Positions 1 to 11,800 are shown, counted from the stretch's first letter. The stretch: 64,000 nt of DNA from Tolypeutes matacus (GCA_026826555.1 JAKSZT010054334.1:32225556-32289555), one strand, 5' to 3'. The notes: a model not told the origin generated them from the sequence alone. A program made the numbers and translations.

Positions 1-217
1 CAAAGAGACCCAAGCAGGAAGCACAATGAGAGACACAATCAGCAGGCAGTGGAGGTAGCTCAAGTGACTGGGCACCTCCCTCCCACATGCGAGGTCCCGG
101 GTTTGGTTCCCGGTGCCTCCTAAAAAGAAGACAAGCATACAATGAACAGACAGTGAGTGCAAGCAACCAGGGGAGGGGGGAAGAAATAAATAAATAAAAT
201 AAATCTTTAAAATGACT
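1..217 (+). mobile_element. DAS-type tRNA-derived SINE, right part of a dimer
   Basis: The segment from about 50 reads GTGGAGGTAGCTCAAGTG and continues to a GGTCCCGGGTTTGGTTCCC core and GTGCCTCCT. It ends in an A-rich tail with AAAT repeats near 185-215. Bases 1-48 (AGAGACCCAAGCAGGAAGC and following) look like the linker that follows the first tRNA-like unit in dimeric DAS elements, so the left unit probably lies outside the window. DAS SINEs are known from armadillos and relatives and are the main clue to the host. Moderately diverged, non-coding. Confidence 0.8.
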
Positions 218-241
218 TATTAGTCCTCAAATCCTTGCAAA

Positions 242-400
242 GAAGGTGCTAACCCAGGTGTACAGGGAGGAAAACTGAAACTAAGAAAAATTTATCAACC
301 TATCAAAATTCTCACAGCCAAGTGGTGAAGCTCAGAATCTGCCTGGGTCTCTCTTGTTCTCAGGCACAAGCACTTAAACTCTGCTGCCTCACTAATATTT
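242..400 (+). mobile_element. MIR-like ancient SINE fragment
   Basis: Contains a diverged version of the MIR core and 3' part: an AAACTGAAACTAAG stretch, then CTCACAGCCAAGTGGTGAAGCTCAGAATC, then a CTGCCTCACT end. This matches the usual 'gaaactgaggc ... acacagctagtaagtggcagagc' order. Assigned by eye from the known consensus; subfamily not determinable. Confidence 0.55.
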
Positions 401-2100
401 GAATGTGGAATGCAAACAGTTTATATTTGGGGAATTACAGATTCATCTTTCTAATTGTGATTGCTTATGCCAACTTTTAAAAACTAATGTTCGTTTTTCA
501 AAAACATGTAAATTGATGGGGTGGAAAGATGAGCCATAACCAGACCCTACAACTGGGTAAAGCTATAAGCTTGGAATCACATTTTGCCTTAGGTGAATCA
601 CACATGGGTTAATCTAAAATTAACTACATTATGGTTTGTGTACTTTAATGACTTATTTACTGCAGTGAAGGGCATAGTACATGGTAAGAAACATCGCAAA
701 ATCCTTTTTATAGTTTATGAATTGATGTCCTTAAATGATAGTGGGAATAATTTAGAAGCCTACAGTATGTTTTTCTTTTTTAGCCATCTGCCAGCAAGAA
801 TTCAATAGACATCCTCAGTAATGCAATGGCTTGTACTTTAAGACTAAAACATTATACAAAATCGTATAGCAGAAAGCCAGGCGCTGTTAAGCGGCTGTTC
901 CAAATTGCACCTAAGAGCCCATCTCCCTACCCACTTTCCTGGATTGGTCTGGGGAAGCCATGTGACCCAGTTCTGGTCAATGAAATGTAAGCAGATGCCA
1001 TGAGTGACGCATCTGGGAAACTTTCTAAAAGAGATGGATTTGGCCTTTGCACTTAGCCTTTTTCCTTCTTTGTCCTGGGTAGCTGTGGTGGTGGTGAGGG
1101 TGTTTACTACACATTAAAAAGGGGGAGAAGGAAAATAAAATGACCTTGGTGTCTTAGGGCACCAAGTCTGGCTCAAACACCAGTCTTGGACTGCTGCTGC
1201 CGACCTTTGGATTTCTTGTTTCCTTGTGCGGGGGTGGACAAAAATGCATTTTTCTTAAGCCAGCATTTCTCAGGTTTTCCTTTTTTTGCAGATGAAAGCA
1301 ACGTTAATAAATACAGTGCTCGCCCTCCCTCCTTTTCTTTCTCCCCCCTCTCTAATCCTATTTTCGTTACATTTTATTTATTCCAAGTTTCTGACCAGGT
1401 TTCAATTCATTCTTTCTATTTTCTATCAGCTATCTAATTTGCTACTTTTACTTCAAATATGGTAGTCAATTATCTATTGAGATGACGCACACATTTATCA
1501 AATATATACTAAAAACAAGTTAATTCTCCTGAATTCCATACTTTTTAAGACACTTCTTTTCTCCTATTGCCAAGGCTTGAAATGCAATACAGTTTCCTAG
1601 TCCCTTTCCTTTGTGTCTCCTCCCCAAAATAAGTTGCTGAATTTGAGAGTCTTAATTTGTAATGTCTTTCACAGCTGTACTAATATTCCTTTCCTATTGT
1701 AGCCGCCCAAGTTCAGATTCTTTCCCTATTTCAGCCAGGCTATGGCAATAGGAGTTCTACTCAGTCCAAGCATCCTACCCACCAATGCCACATTTATATC
1801 CCTAGAATAGAGTTCAATATCCAATAATCAAAGAATTAAAATTCAAGCTATGCTTTTTTACTAACTGAAGGGTTTTTATTTTAAAGCACCACCAAACATT
1901 AGCAAGAACACAGGGATGTATGTCACTGTAAGCTGGTAAAATATTTTGAAAAATAATTTGTCTGTATGTTTCTAGAACAGTAAAAACAAATTCATCTTCT
2001 TTGTCTCGGTAATACAACTTAGGGGAGACTGTCAAAAAGAAATATTTTTTAAAGGAAACAAACCAAGATGTTGAATATAAGGTAAGTATAATAGAATTTT
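401..2100. other. AT-rich unique-looking DNA
   Basis: No coding frame longer than about 80 codons with credible composition and no recent repeat. Bases 890-1060 (CCATGTGACCCAGTTCTGG and following) have the look of an old medium-reiterated repeat, but I cannot name the family. A pyrimidine-rich stretch lies at 1320-1400. Confidence 0.4.
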
Positions 2101-2104
2101 GGGA

Positions 2105-2410
2105 AAAATTCTAATGGGGTGGAGATAATAAGTTCAATAAATAGTGGAAAAAATAATGACCATGAAGACTTTATGGCAAGATCAAAAACATTGACATAAA
2201 ATTGCAATGAAGATATAAACCCCAAGTAGGAGAGTAGTTACCCCTGTAAGAGAGAGAAGGGGGATGCAACTGGGGAGGATCACCCCAGAGATGTCCGTGG
2301 TGTTGGATATGTTCTTTTTCTTAAGATGGGTGGAGGTCACATGAACAGACTTAACATATATGTAATACATATTATTTTATATGTATATTTCATATTAATA
2401 AAAAATAAAA
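2105..2410 (+). mobile_element. Old L1M-type 3' end fragment
   Basis: Contains the order GAGAGTAGTTACCCCTGTAAG, then a G-rich stretch, then GTTGGATATGTTCTTTTTCT, then TGGGTGGAGGTCACATGAAC. It finishes with an AT-rich end carrying AATAAAAAATAAAA. This order is typical of the 3' end of old L1M elements. Diverged, no coding capacity. Confidence 0.45.
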
Positions 2411-3184
2411 CTCCCTTATTCATCTTTTGAAGAGTCTTTTCAATTTAAGCAGTCTTTCCCACAATGTTTCCAAACTGATGTAACTTTATCCAGAGTATTT
2501 TAAAATTGAACCTCATATTACAGTTATTCATTAGGTTTTGCTAAGCCCATTGTCATATACCTTTAATACTTAGTGCCTGGTATATAGCAGGAAATTAAAG
2601 GGGTATATTGTGAACTATGTACAGTTTAGCTATATTTAGTATTGCTATGAGGGTATTATTTTCATTTGTAAAATTAAAAAAAATTAAGAATCACTACAGT
2701 TCAAACCTCATATGCCTTAGTTTTTTATATTTGAAAATGCACATCATCTCTGTTTATACATCACAGTTCTGAAGTTTGCAACCTAAAAGCTTGTAAAGTA
2801 CCATTTTTAAAAAACAATTAGGCTCGAATTTCCCCTTTTATACTGAAAAATTGAATTTTCATTACAGCCTAATTCTACATAATTCTAACAAAACAAGAAT
2901 GAAGAGCAGTATAACTGATTGAGTAATTTTAAATGATTAAATATGATAGGACTATGAAGTAAAGTAAAAATGCTTCAAATCAGGTACATTACTTAATGTA
3001 AAAGCTTTTAACCTCAAAAGAAAGTTGTTTGCAGAATGTTGCCAGAAATAATGTCCAAAAAGTATTTATTGAGACACATTCCAGAATTTTTGCTTGTTAT
3101 TTTTAATATGTATATCTGAATGGATGGATACTCAAGGTTTCTTCCAAATTGTGTTTTAGTGTATGTCACTCTAATTTTATATAC

Positions 3185-3400
3185 TGTAATTGTTTCATTG
3201 ATTCAACAGAAATTCATGTATCATCTGTCATGTGCAAATTAGTAGTGGGAGGGGTAGTAGGAAGGCTAAGCAGGTGATTAAGTACAGTTCTTGTTTTCAA
3301 AGGGTTATATGTGATAGGGGAACCAAGATGTATACAGAAACAATATTTAATGAAAGGTAGGAAGGTGTAGGTACCTTAAGAACAAGTGAAGGAATTAACG
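3185..3400 (+). mobile_element. Ancient L2/MIR-class fragment (tentative)
   Basis: The text 'attgattcaacagaaattcatgtatcatctgtcatgtgcaaa ... ttatatgtgataggggaaccaagatg' resembles the common ancient repeat that starts 'caacaaatatttattgagcac' and continues into 'agacaaggtccctgcc'. Highly diverged; the family name is uncertain. Confidence 0.3.
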
Positions 3401-3489
3401 TTTGTTGGATGCCTACTTGGACCAATAAATCTCACACTGACAAATGTTAAACCTTCCTTGGATGGGAAATATTATTTAAATGGATGGAA

Positions 3490-3530
3490 AAAAACCCCAA
3501 CCCAACCCCACCCCCGGGGGGGGGGGATGA
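3490..3530. repeat. C-run/G-run low-complexity tract
   Basis: Alternating runs of C broken by A or AA lead into CCCCC directly followed by a run of 11 G. The C-run and G-run are self-complementary and could fold back. Such junctions are also prone to sequencing and assembly error, so the exact length is doubtful. Confidence 0.7.
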
Positions 3531-4840
3531 AAAATCAGCTAGTCAGTGGCTGAGGTATTCTTTCCATGACACCAAGTTAAGATAAAAGAAGCTTCAAGAA
3601 AAGAGAGATGATTTTTTTTTATTAAAGGGGTGGGGCATGTGTACAGGTGTGTGGGGTGTCATGGGGTAATCTTTGGAGGATTAAGCATGAGGAAATGGAA
3701 GGGGATCATGGAGTAGAGGGGAGGCATCTGTGATGGATGTGGCACGGCAGGTGTCCATGTGGCATGGTGGTGGAAGTGTGAGATGGGAACATCCACCTGG
3801 GGTCCTTGAGTGTCATGGTATCATACTAAAACTAATTTTGTATCATTTTAGGCTTTTAAATATAAGTATGCTATAATTTGGGCTCTGCAATGGGAGGGTT
3901 GGACTGGAATCTGAGCGTAGGGGTGCTCAGAAGTGCAGAAGTAAGTGGACAGGGTCTGGGATGGGCATGTGATAATGGAGGCCAGGAAGGAGGAGTCCTG
4001 GATGAATGTGACTGTAGAGGGACTTGGAAAAGACACATCTGAGGGATATAATGGAGATGTTTAAACTGAAAGGGTAAAAAAACTGTACTGATTGCAACAA
4101 ACAGAGATGAAATGACACCCTGATCCCCCCCACAATCCCAGTAAATTTCAGGCAGCTCCTCATCCAAATCAAAACATGTTTACCATGTAATTGTACAATA
4201 TCACAAACTGTTTGCATTTGTTATGTCTGTTACATGCCTTTCTCATACTTAAACAGTAAAATTTTCCCTTTGCTGAATATTATTGCCAAATTATGACACA
4301 TGAAAAATAGAGGCATTGAAAGCTTAACTGTATATATTCACTCCTGGCCCTAGGAAAATTAGGACTTTATTTTTTAATTTAGTTGCTCCAGGAATCATCT
4401 TTACTTTTACTTCTAGTCAATTCTTATATTGACCTTTCCGCAACACATGCTTTACTTCTGAAAATGGACGCTCCCTCAACTGCCTCCAGGAATTATATTG
4501 GTGCTAAATCATCCATGCATTCTTTGGTATCATTAACCCAAAAGTTTAAGAACTTTGCATATATATGAAAAGAGTCTTTACTTTTGAGAAATTAGGGTGT
4601 GGCATAGCTAATATGCTTAATAAAAAATTTTCTACCACTGATATTAATTTTTCAAACAGACCGAGTATGCCCACTGGTTAAGTATAGGAAGGTCTGGCAA
4701 AAAGTTTATGGGTAGTAACATTTACCTGTACGTTAACTACTTCCACTTGTAAGTTTTGCTATATCATTTACAGTGAATTAGATATATTATCTACTTTGGG
4801 AATGTTTGTGTATGCTCCTTTCTTTTCTGGACAATGCTTT
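3531..4840. other. Unique-looking DNA with a G-rich patch
   Basis: Bases 3630-3990 are G-rich on the plus strand (repeated GTGG, GGCATG, TGGTGG words), giving three overlapping minus-strand frames of 62-98 codons. Their existence is explained by base skew and they have no domain-like features. Nothing else recognised. Confidence 0.35.
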
Positions 4841-4849
4841 CAGGTAAAA

Positions 4850-5200
4850 TCCCATGCGTGCGTGAAGTTATAAGAAACTCCGAATACCAATCTTCCTCCT
4901 CTTACTGTTAATGCATCTTCTTTTGATATTGGCAATAATAAAGACAAAGAAGATGAAGTATATAAAGTCAAGGAAATGGGTAAGAAACTCCTCATCATTC
5001 TCGACCCCAATGATCTTGGTTTAAACTGAAGTGATGAATCATATAAGGTTTGGATTCTGGATACTTTCAAACCTGAAACTATGGTTTTGTAATTTCTCTC
5101 CCCAAAGTCTTTTACATGGTCAGAACTACACATTGTTGCCAAAATAATCTTGCCATCTTTACATTTTCTGATATTTCAGGTCACAGTATACAAATGGGGG
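4850..5200 (+). pseudogene. Possible decayed coding fragment, unidentified
   Basis: One plus-strand frame reads as protein-like sequence with few stops. After a stop near 4873 it gives a charged stretch including NNKDKEDEVYKVKEMGKKL, then PNDLGL, a stop, SDESYKVWILDTFKPET and another stop. The base composition (many GAA, AAA and GAT codons) is more exon-like than its surroundings. I do not recognise the parent protein, no poly(A) tail is clear, and it could be chance. Confidence 0.2.
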
Positions 5201-5644
5201 TAGAGAGGAGAAAGGTCTGAACATAAAGATATGTATAATCTTTGCCAGGTGTGGGTCCTTTTTTTGTACTCTCTCCCCTTCTGATCATACCTTATATTTG
5301 CTTAAATCTAACTTCCACACAGAGATAAAATTGGATGAGCTCAATTGGAAATGTATGTTTGTGTATAGGTGCATCATGCACGCACACACACTCTCTCTAT
5401 GTCTTCCTACCCAACAAATATCCATGCTTCTTTATTCTTTTACTGACTTTGTTCTTCCACAGCCATTCTCAGCTCATACAATGAAGAGGTTATCCTTTCT
5501 AAAGCTTTTTCTTTTCCCTCTTTATACCTGGGGAATTGCTTTAATCTAACATTTTCATTCCTTCTTACCCGTCTCAATTTTTTTTTTTAATTATCTTCCA
5601 ACGTTTTTTCCTAATATTTAATCTAAGTCCCCCCCGCCCCCCTT

Positions 5645-5725
5645 TTTTTGAGGTTCCGCACGCCTGGGATTGAAGCCGGGACCTCCCATATGGGAGGTGG
5701 GTGCTCGAGCCACATCCGCTCTAAA
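5645..5725 (-). mobile_element. DAS SINE fragment
   Basis: Read on the minus strand it gives the tRNA-like head (AGCGGATGTGGCTCGAGC), the CCCATATGGGAGGTCCCGGC box B region and a short tail. The plus-strand T run before 5650 is the poly(A). Only one tRNA-like unit is present. Confidence 0.75.
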
Positions 5726-6835
5726 GCCGTTTAACTGCATCATCCAGACTCTAGATAGTAACCTTGACCTTCCCCTAGTTTCGATATCCCTCTGGAATGG
5801 ATTCCTGTACTTTATTTTCTATCTTTTATCCTTCTATCAACATGCCTGTGGCTGTTGCCAGAGGAACGGAGTGCAGTTTGCTTTTCCACGTGCAGAAACA
5901 CTCGCTATACAATATATTTATGGTCTGTCCACCACTCAGCTCTAAGAAAGCTGTTATTACAAGAACTGCCACGCTGACATAATTTCTCATAGCATCCTTC
6001 CACCGTGACAGTTAACTCGCCTTCACTCCTTGCTTCTCCTTGCCCCCACCTAGAGGGGAACTTTTAAGTGTTTTTTAAGAGTGGCAAGTTTTTCCTTTAA
6101 ATATGCGTATTTGTTGATATTCTACTATTTTCAAATTTATCATGTTTCCATCCAGATGTAGTGTAGTGTGATGGGCTGTTCACCCCACGCCCAGGATCAG
6201 ACCAGGGGCTGGGTCCGGAGCATCTTTAGGTGGATTAGACACCCCACCCCTGGGACCGACTCCTCAGCCTGCAGGTCCCATTTTCCTTTTGGGTTCCTGA
6301 TTCCCTCGCAGCACTCAGATCTTCAACTTTGGTCTTGCATCGCCTCCTCGCTCCCTCTGCCTTGCCGGTGTAAGGCTACTTGGCTTGAGGAGTGATACAC
6401 AATTTTCTGACCTTTTTATACTTAATTCATTTGTTCTTTGAAACTCTACGGCCAGGAGAGGCCCCTTCCTGCTCCTCGCCTAAGAAAACGCAGGCCCATT
6501 GATTCATCCAGTCCAGACTAGAAGAGGGACGTGGGAATTCTCCTCCAGCTGGACCACCTTTCCCATTTTCCTCAAACTAAACGTGGCAGGAGGCAGCGAA
6601 TGCACCGGGGGACACACTGCCTTTGTTTTCACTAATAACGTACACCAGGCCTTTCTAAGTTTGAAAAATGCCACAACGCCATACAAAAGTAGAACATGGC
6701 TTTTCCTGGCTTGAATTCGTTCCTTCGCTCGCATTTCCTGTTTCTCGGCCTCTCCCTTGTTTCTCTTCCCACCCCACTTCATGCCACATTACAGAAGATC
6801 TTTCTCTCAACACAAACTTCCCCTTCCTGGCTTTC
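5726..6835. other. Unique-looking DNA left of the CpG island
   Basis: GC content rises gradually towards the island. No repeat or coding exon is recognised. Frames at 6499-6955 run into the island edge and show no domain. Confidence 0.35.
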
Positions 6836-7972
6836 CCACCGCCGGAGCCTCGCCCTCGGGTGCTGGTTCCCGAGGCGGTTTCCCACGGACGGCGGGCTCA
6901 GGGGCAACGTGTAGGGGTGACAGCCGGGCAAGGAGCCTACAGTGCGCTCACCTAGGTCTGCAGGAAAGTGGCACACGCAATCTCAAACAATCAATGACTG
7001 CCCCGCCTCGCCCAGCCCTGCCTCCCCACCCCCCGCCCGTCCGCTTCCGCCGGGTCTCCTTCCCGCCCCGGTCCACCCTCCCGCGCCCGCTGACCCCGAG
7101 CCCTCGAAACCGCGGCGGGAACCGCCGCGGCCACGCCGGCTGCCTCCTCCCCCCTCCCGCCCCAGAACCCCGCGGATCCGCTCTCCAGGGCACGGGGGCG
7201 GAGCGGGAGGGGGGCGCAGAGGCAGGCGTCAAGGACTCGGCTCCCGGCCGTCAGCTTCTCGGTGCTCAGCTCTGGGGCGCAGGGCCGCTTTCCCCAGTGT
7301 CCCCTCGTTGATCCAGAGCCTCCGGGCCTCGGCAGCTCTCGGTTTTCTCCCCTCCTGCAAGTTTGCCTGCTTTCCTAAATAACTGGCTCCGGGAGGCGCC
7401 CCTTGCCCCGGGATTCGGAAGCGAACCCAAAAATGATTCTCCTTCCCTCCCGCGCAGAGGGCGCCGCCCGCCTGCGGGCTCGGGATGCCCCCGCGCGCAC
7501 CCCATTGTTGCAATGCGCGGGCGATGCCCAGCGTCCGGGGGCGGTCCCCGCGAGCGGCCGCGCGTGGCTGCGCCGCCAGCCCCGCAGCCCCGCCGGCTCC
7601 GCCCACACCTTTCCAAGTTAGCTAGCAGGCGAGCCGCGGGGACTGCGTGGGCTCCGGGCCCCCTCCCTGCACGCCCCCAACCGGGCGGGGACCGGCCGGG
7701 GGTGGGGTTGCTTTATTTGTTTCCGAATTCTCTTAATAGTGCTGTCCTGCGCGCTCTGACACAAAAGGGGACTTTCTCCCGGGTCAGCGCAAGTCCTCGC
7801 CTTGCGAGTTGAAATCTGGGGGTTCCTCTCGCCTCGAGGCACCGCGGGCCCCCTTAGCCAGGGGCTCACAAAGCTCCGTTGGCCATGTGTACATTATTTT
7901 TGGTATCGCAGCAAGGTAGTGCAGGTGAAAGGGAAGCGCGGCTGAGAAAGGAGGCCAGGGGAGGCGGGAGCA

Positions 7973-8008
7973 GGGGTGGGGCGGGGTGGGGCGGGGTGGG
8001 GCGGGCTG
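7973..8008 (+). promoter_or_regulatory. G-tract array, GC boxes and possible G-quadruplex
   Basis: A run of seven or more GGGG blocks separated by single T or C (GGGGTGGGGCGGGGTGGGGC and continuing to CGGG). It offers several GGGGCGGGG Sp1-type boxes and meets the usual four-tract rule for a G-quadruplex. It sits inside the CpG island. Confidence 0.7.
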
Positions 8009-8182
8009 GAGGCTCCGCGGACCAACCCCCCAGCCCGGCGGCCCGGGCGGCGAGGCGAGGGCTGGGCAGTGGGTGTTGCCTTCTACCTCTGCGAGCGGGG
8101 AGGGGTTAGTTTCCCACAGGGGATTTCAACCATCACACTCAGAGCCCGCCTCCTAATCCTCGGGCGGAGCGGCTCGGGGGCC

Positions 8183-8201
8183 CCATTTTATGGCAATAAA
8201 G
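8183..8201 (+). promoter_or_regulatory. TTTATGG-CAATAAA motif pair
   Basis: An AT-rich word, CCATTTTATGGCAATAAAG, stands alone inside a GC-rich promoter. It contains TTTATGG (CDX/HOX-like) and CAATAAA (posterior-HOX-like), and it is also close to a CArG box. Binding is inference from motif resemblance only. Confidence 0.3.
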
Positions 8202-8640
8202 CGACTTAGCGCCTGCTGAGCGAGCCCCTCCCTGCCGCCGCCCCCGCCCTCGGCCCCACCCCGGGGCTCGCCCGCAGCGGCGGGGCTTTGTTTCTGGGGA
8301 GGAGGACCCGGAGCTCTTTTGTTTGGGGGTTTGGTGTTTTCACCCCCCCACACACCCTACCCCACCCCCCCGCGCCTCTCGGGTTTCCTGAGCTCGGTGC
8401 TGCAAGGGAGGAGAAGCGGCGTCTTGCAACCCCCTCGGCTGGGCCCCGGGGTAATTCGATGCGGGCCTGGCGAGGCTCCCCACGCTAGACCCGGGCTCGC
8501 GTCTCGGCTGCCTCCACCCACCGGCCCACCCTACATTTAGCGCATCATGTGATCCGGGTAAGTCATTTGCAAGTACAACAGTTCCCTGGGTTGCCCCCCA
8601 TTCATTTCCTGAGAACTGCAGAGAGCAGCTGAGAGCTCTG

Positions 8641-8770
8641 CCTGTGCGAGTGTGCGTGTGAGTGTGCGCGGGTGACGCCGTGTGTGTGCGAGTGAGTGTG
8701 TGCGCGCGCGTGTGTATGTGTGTGTGTGTGTGTGTGAGAGAGAGAAAGGGAGAGAGAGGGGGACTCTGTG
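8641..8770. repeat. GT/CG microsatellite running into GA repeats
   Basis: Imperfect (TG)n with GTGCGAG and GCGCGCGCG interruptions is followed by a pure (TG)9-10 run and then GAGAGAGAAAGGGAGAGAG. Alternating purine-pyrimidine of this kind can adopt Z-DNA. It explains the histidine/threonine-rich minus-strand frames across this region. Confidence 0.9.
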
Positions 8771-8879
8771 AGGGAAAGAAAACAATTTCTCCTGCTCTGC
8801 AGCTTCTGTTCAGGTCTGTGTCGATTCTGTTTCTTATCAAAATAAACAACCCCCTTCCTGTTATTATTTTTGCCATCCC

Positions 8880-11800
8880 AAATCAGACCGTATTCTCTTA
8901 ACGTGTTTTATTTTCCTTCTGTCATCTGCTCAAGTTAAATCATTTTGGTTGGTCTGTGATCTTAAAAGGGGAAAGTGTTCAGAAGCGGGAGGGGGTCGGG
9001 GGAGGGCGATGCTATTGCAAAGCAAGTAGCGTTGGTCGGATTCGTGGAGAAGAAAGGAGGAGGTTTCTTCCCCCCCTCCCCTAATTTTTTTTTTTTTTAA
9101 AGAACTTATCAAGTAACGTGTATTAAGCAAATGTTCAAATGTTTTTCTACCCCTCGTGAAATTGTTGGTTGCAGTGTTTGCCTGACAGTTGCCAAGGATG
9201 AAAAATAAAGCACTAGGGCTGGATTGGGGGGTCTTGTTAAAGTGATTTGCCCCCGGGAATGGAGCGGTTTGGATGAATAGCTGCCGCACCGCGGCTGTCT
9301 GGGTTGTGGACTGTGGATGTGCGCTGGAGAGCGTGGAGGGGAAGGGGTTAACGCGGAGATGACACCGCTGGCATGAATAGTGGTCCTGGTGCTACATTCA
9401 TTATTGTCTCTGGTCGTAATGATGTGTAACTGTCACTTGCCACAGTGCCTGGTCCGTGGAAGTAGCCAGACACTGGACCGTGGCTGTTATTTTCAATTAC
9501 TGGGGCCCCGTCCGGAGTTGACAAGGGGCAACTTTGCACGTCCACCCGGGCGGGGAAGCCCGCGGAGCCGGCCTGGGAGCCACTTCTTGGCTAAGAGAAG
9601 CTCGCTCCGAGGACTCGGGCTTGACCTCCGCGACATTAGTTGGTGTTCATGTTAGATGCTCCCCTACGGGGAGAATCGTTCCTGCTTTTTTGGGGGTAAA
9701 GAACTGCCTATTCGAACTTTGAAAACTTTTATCTTTGGGGAACCGGGTGGGGTGCACTCAACAGTTCTCTTTACGCCTTGCATTTGAGGCAAATGCTTGG
9801 AAAAAGTACCAATTCCTTTGTTACATGCCCTGCAGCTTCCCAGCCCCCTTCACTCTGCGCTTCGAGTTTTGCATACTTTAGTAGTAATAGCCTTAATTCA
9901 GCTGATAAAAGCCGACTGTGTTGTGTTAAAGATTATTAGTACAACGGAATGAGTAATCTGGATAAACAGTTTGTGTGGTTAATATTGTCAGCTCTCTAAT
10001 TTAACTGTACAGATGGTTTAAGTATCATTCTACAGGGATTGTTTTAAACAATTCCACTGGCTAATAGAATTTACGGCCATGCACTTGGATATTTTATTTT
10101 AAATCAGCTTTAATATTCTCCCAGCTTCCCTGTGACACCAGGGAGATGGGCAGCTCTATTTACATTTAGAGCTTGTGCATCTAGTTGCTTCGGTAGACAT
10201 CTGCCAATCAAACGCACGTCATTCTGTAAATCCACCTAGGCGCCTCCATTCCCTTTTCTTACTGGAGGATAGAGTTGTTAAGTAAATGCTTTGATATAAA
10301 TTTGGTGGCTTTTTGCAGGCAGCATCTTGCCAAGGGAATAGGAGTGGTCACTTTGAACAGTGGGTGTATACCACCTTCTAAGAAATGCTCTTTAGAATTG
10401 GCGGTTAATAAAAACAGTGACTGCCTCCGCCCCCCCCCCCCCCAAAAAAAAAGCCTGTGCTATTTGCAGACCTCATTTAATTTTGTTTACAGTTTTAAAG
10501 CCACGTAGATATTGATTATTTTAGAGGGATATACTTTTAGTCTAGAATATTTTACTGTAGAAGCTTAGTAGAAATAGGATGTTGAAGGGCAAACATTTCA
10601 GTTGTGTAAGTAATATCTGTTGCTGCAGCTTGGTTAATCATGAGCCTAGATGAGCTCCTTATGAGGTGGAGATAAACTTTAGCATGCAAGAATTGGCAGA
10701 AATTTATAAAGTATTCAGGAAAGATGTTTATTATTGTTAATCTTTCTAATTCATGACTATTATAATTAGACTGGTAAAATTTGGACCAGTTCCACATAAA
10801 GTTTCTATAATTTATGAACTAAAACTGTCATTAATATAGCTATGTTGGGTAAACAACATTTTTGAGGGTTTTTTTTTTTTTATAAATGCTCTAGTTATTT
10901 ACTATATAGCAATGCCTATTTAAAAGAAACTTGAGCAAAACTTTATTTTGTATTACTATTTATTAATGAAAATTGTTGTACTGGTGAGCACTTATATCCC
11001 CCCCCCCCAAAGTTCCTTTCTAAGAAATGAATGTCATTTGGGAGAAAACTGGTCCTGATTGAGCATTTGAGACCTTGACCTTAGCAACTCTTGGCTGCTG
11101 GTTGTTTACTACAGCTGCAGCCTATGTGTGTACAAAAGGGGAAGGGATTGCAAACACTGGTGCACTGACTCTCCCCAGGCCAAGGAAATAACAAATCAGG
11201 ATGCTTGACTTTCATTCCGATGAGCAGGCAGGCATCAAGCATATTATCGATAGTGTTCTGGTCATTAAAACGTGTGTTTGCGCGCGTGCATGTGCCTGCC
11301 TCAGGGACTTCTTTGCTGTCTCCTGTGAAAGGCACATATGGACTTTAACTGCCATGAAGTGAGTTTTAGTTGTTACCCTGAGGTGTGGTGTTATCAACTT
11401 AGTGAAATAATTTGGTGTTAAATATAGGTGTGTTTAATCCCAGCAAAGACCCTAGTGCTGAGGCCTCTGGCCTATACTGAGGGCATTTTGAATTCAAGCC
11501 ACTGTTGGTTAATCTAAAGTATTGAGTGACCTTCCCTAGAGAGGTGATGTTGTTAAATAGTTGACTATAGGAAGGTCCTGAACATTTCTTCTCTTGTACA
11601 AAATGGAAAACTTGGAGTTTCCTATTTATGTGAACTCAGTGACATTAGAATAATCACATTAAATTGGAATGTAGAATGGTTTTCCTCATAAACAGTCTTC
11701 CTAGTGTGTTAACTTCATAAACGTAGTTGCAGATAGGTTATGTGTTAACACAAAATAGTTTTGATTGTACTAAACTAGAAATGCTACAAAATTATTTGAA

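Larger units (their letters stand above)
6840..8560. promoter_or_regulatory. CpG island, candidate promoter
   Basis: About 1.7 kb of very GC-rich DNA in which CpG is frequent (CCGCGGCCACGCCGGC, GCGCGCACC, GAGCGGCCGCGCG), in contrast to the CpG-poor remainder of the window. Many GC boxes (GGGCGG, CCGCCC) suit Sp/KLF binding and there is no TATA box. A C/EBP-like TTGTTGCAAT lies near 7506. Good splice-donor sequences occur at both edges: CGG|GTAAGT at 8558 on the plus strand and TAG|GTGAGC at about 6947-6952 on the minus strand. This would suit a non-coding first exon in either direction, or a divergent promoter. No reading frame here looks like a known protein, and I cannot identify the gene. 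Confidence 0.75.

Noticed and set aside
6757..7382. Plus-strand frames of 184 and 146 codons in the CpG island
   Set aside because: Long frames are expected in GC-rich DNA with few stop codons. The translations are proline, arginine and glycine-rich without a domain, and frames of similar length occur on both strands at the same place.
8340..8876. Minus-strand 178-codon frame
   Set aside because: It translates the GT/CG microsatellite (repeated His-Thr) and CpG-island DNA, with no sign of a conserved protein.
9348..9655. Short frames on both strands in the CpG-island flank (9348-9545 minus, 9380-9655 plus)
   Set aside because: Neither has a recognised domain or flanking splice pattern that agrees with it. 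Better explained as possible regulatory DNA.
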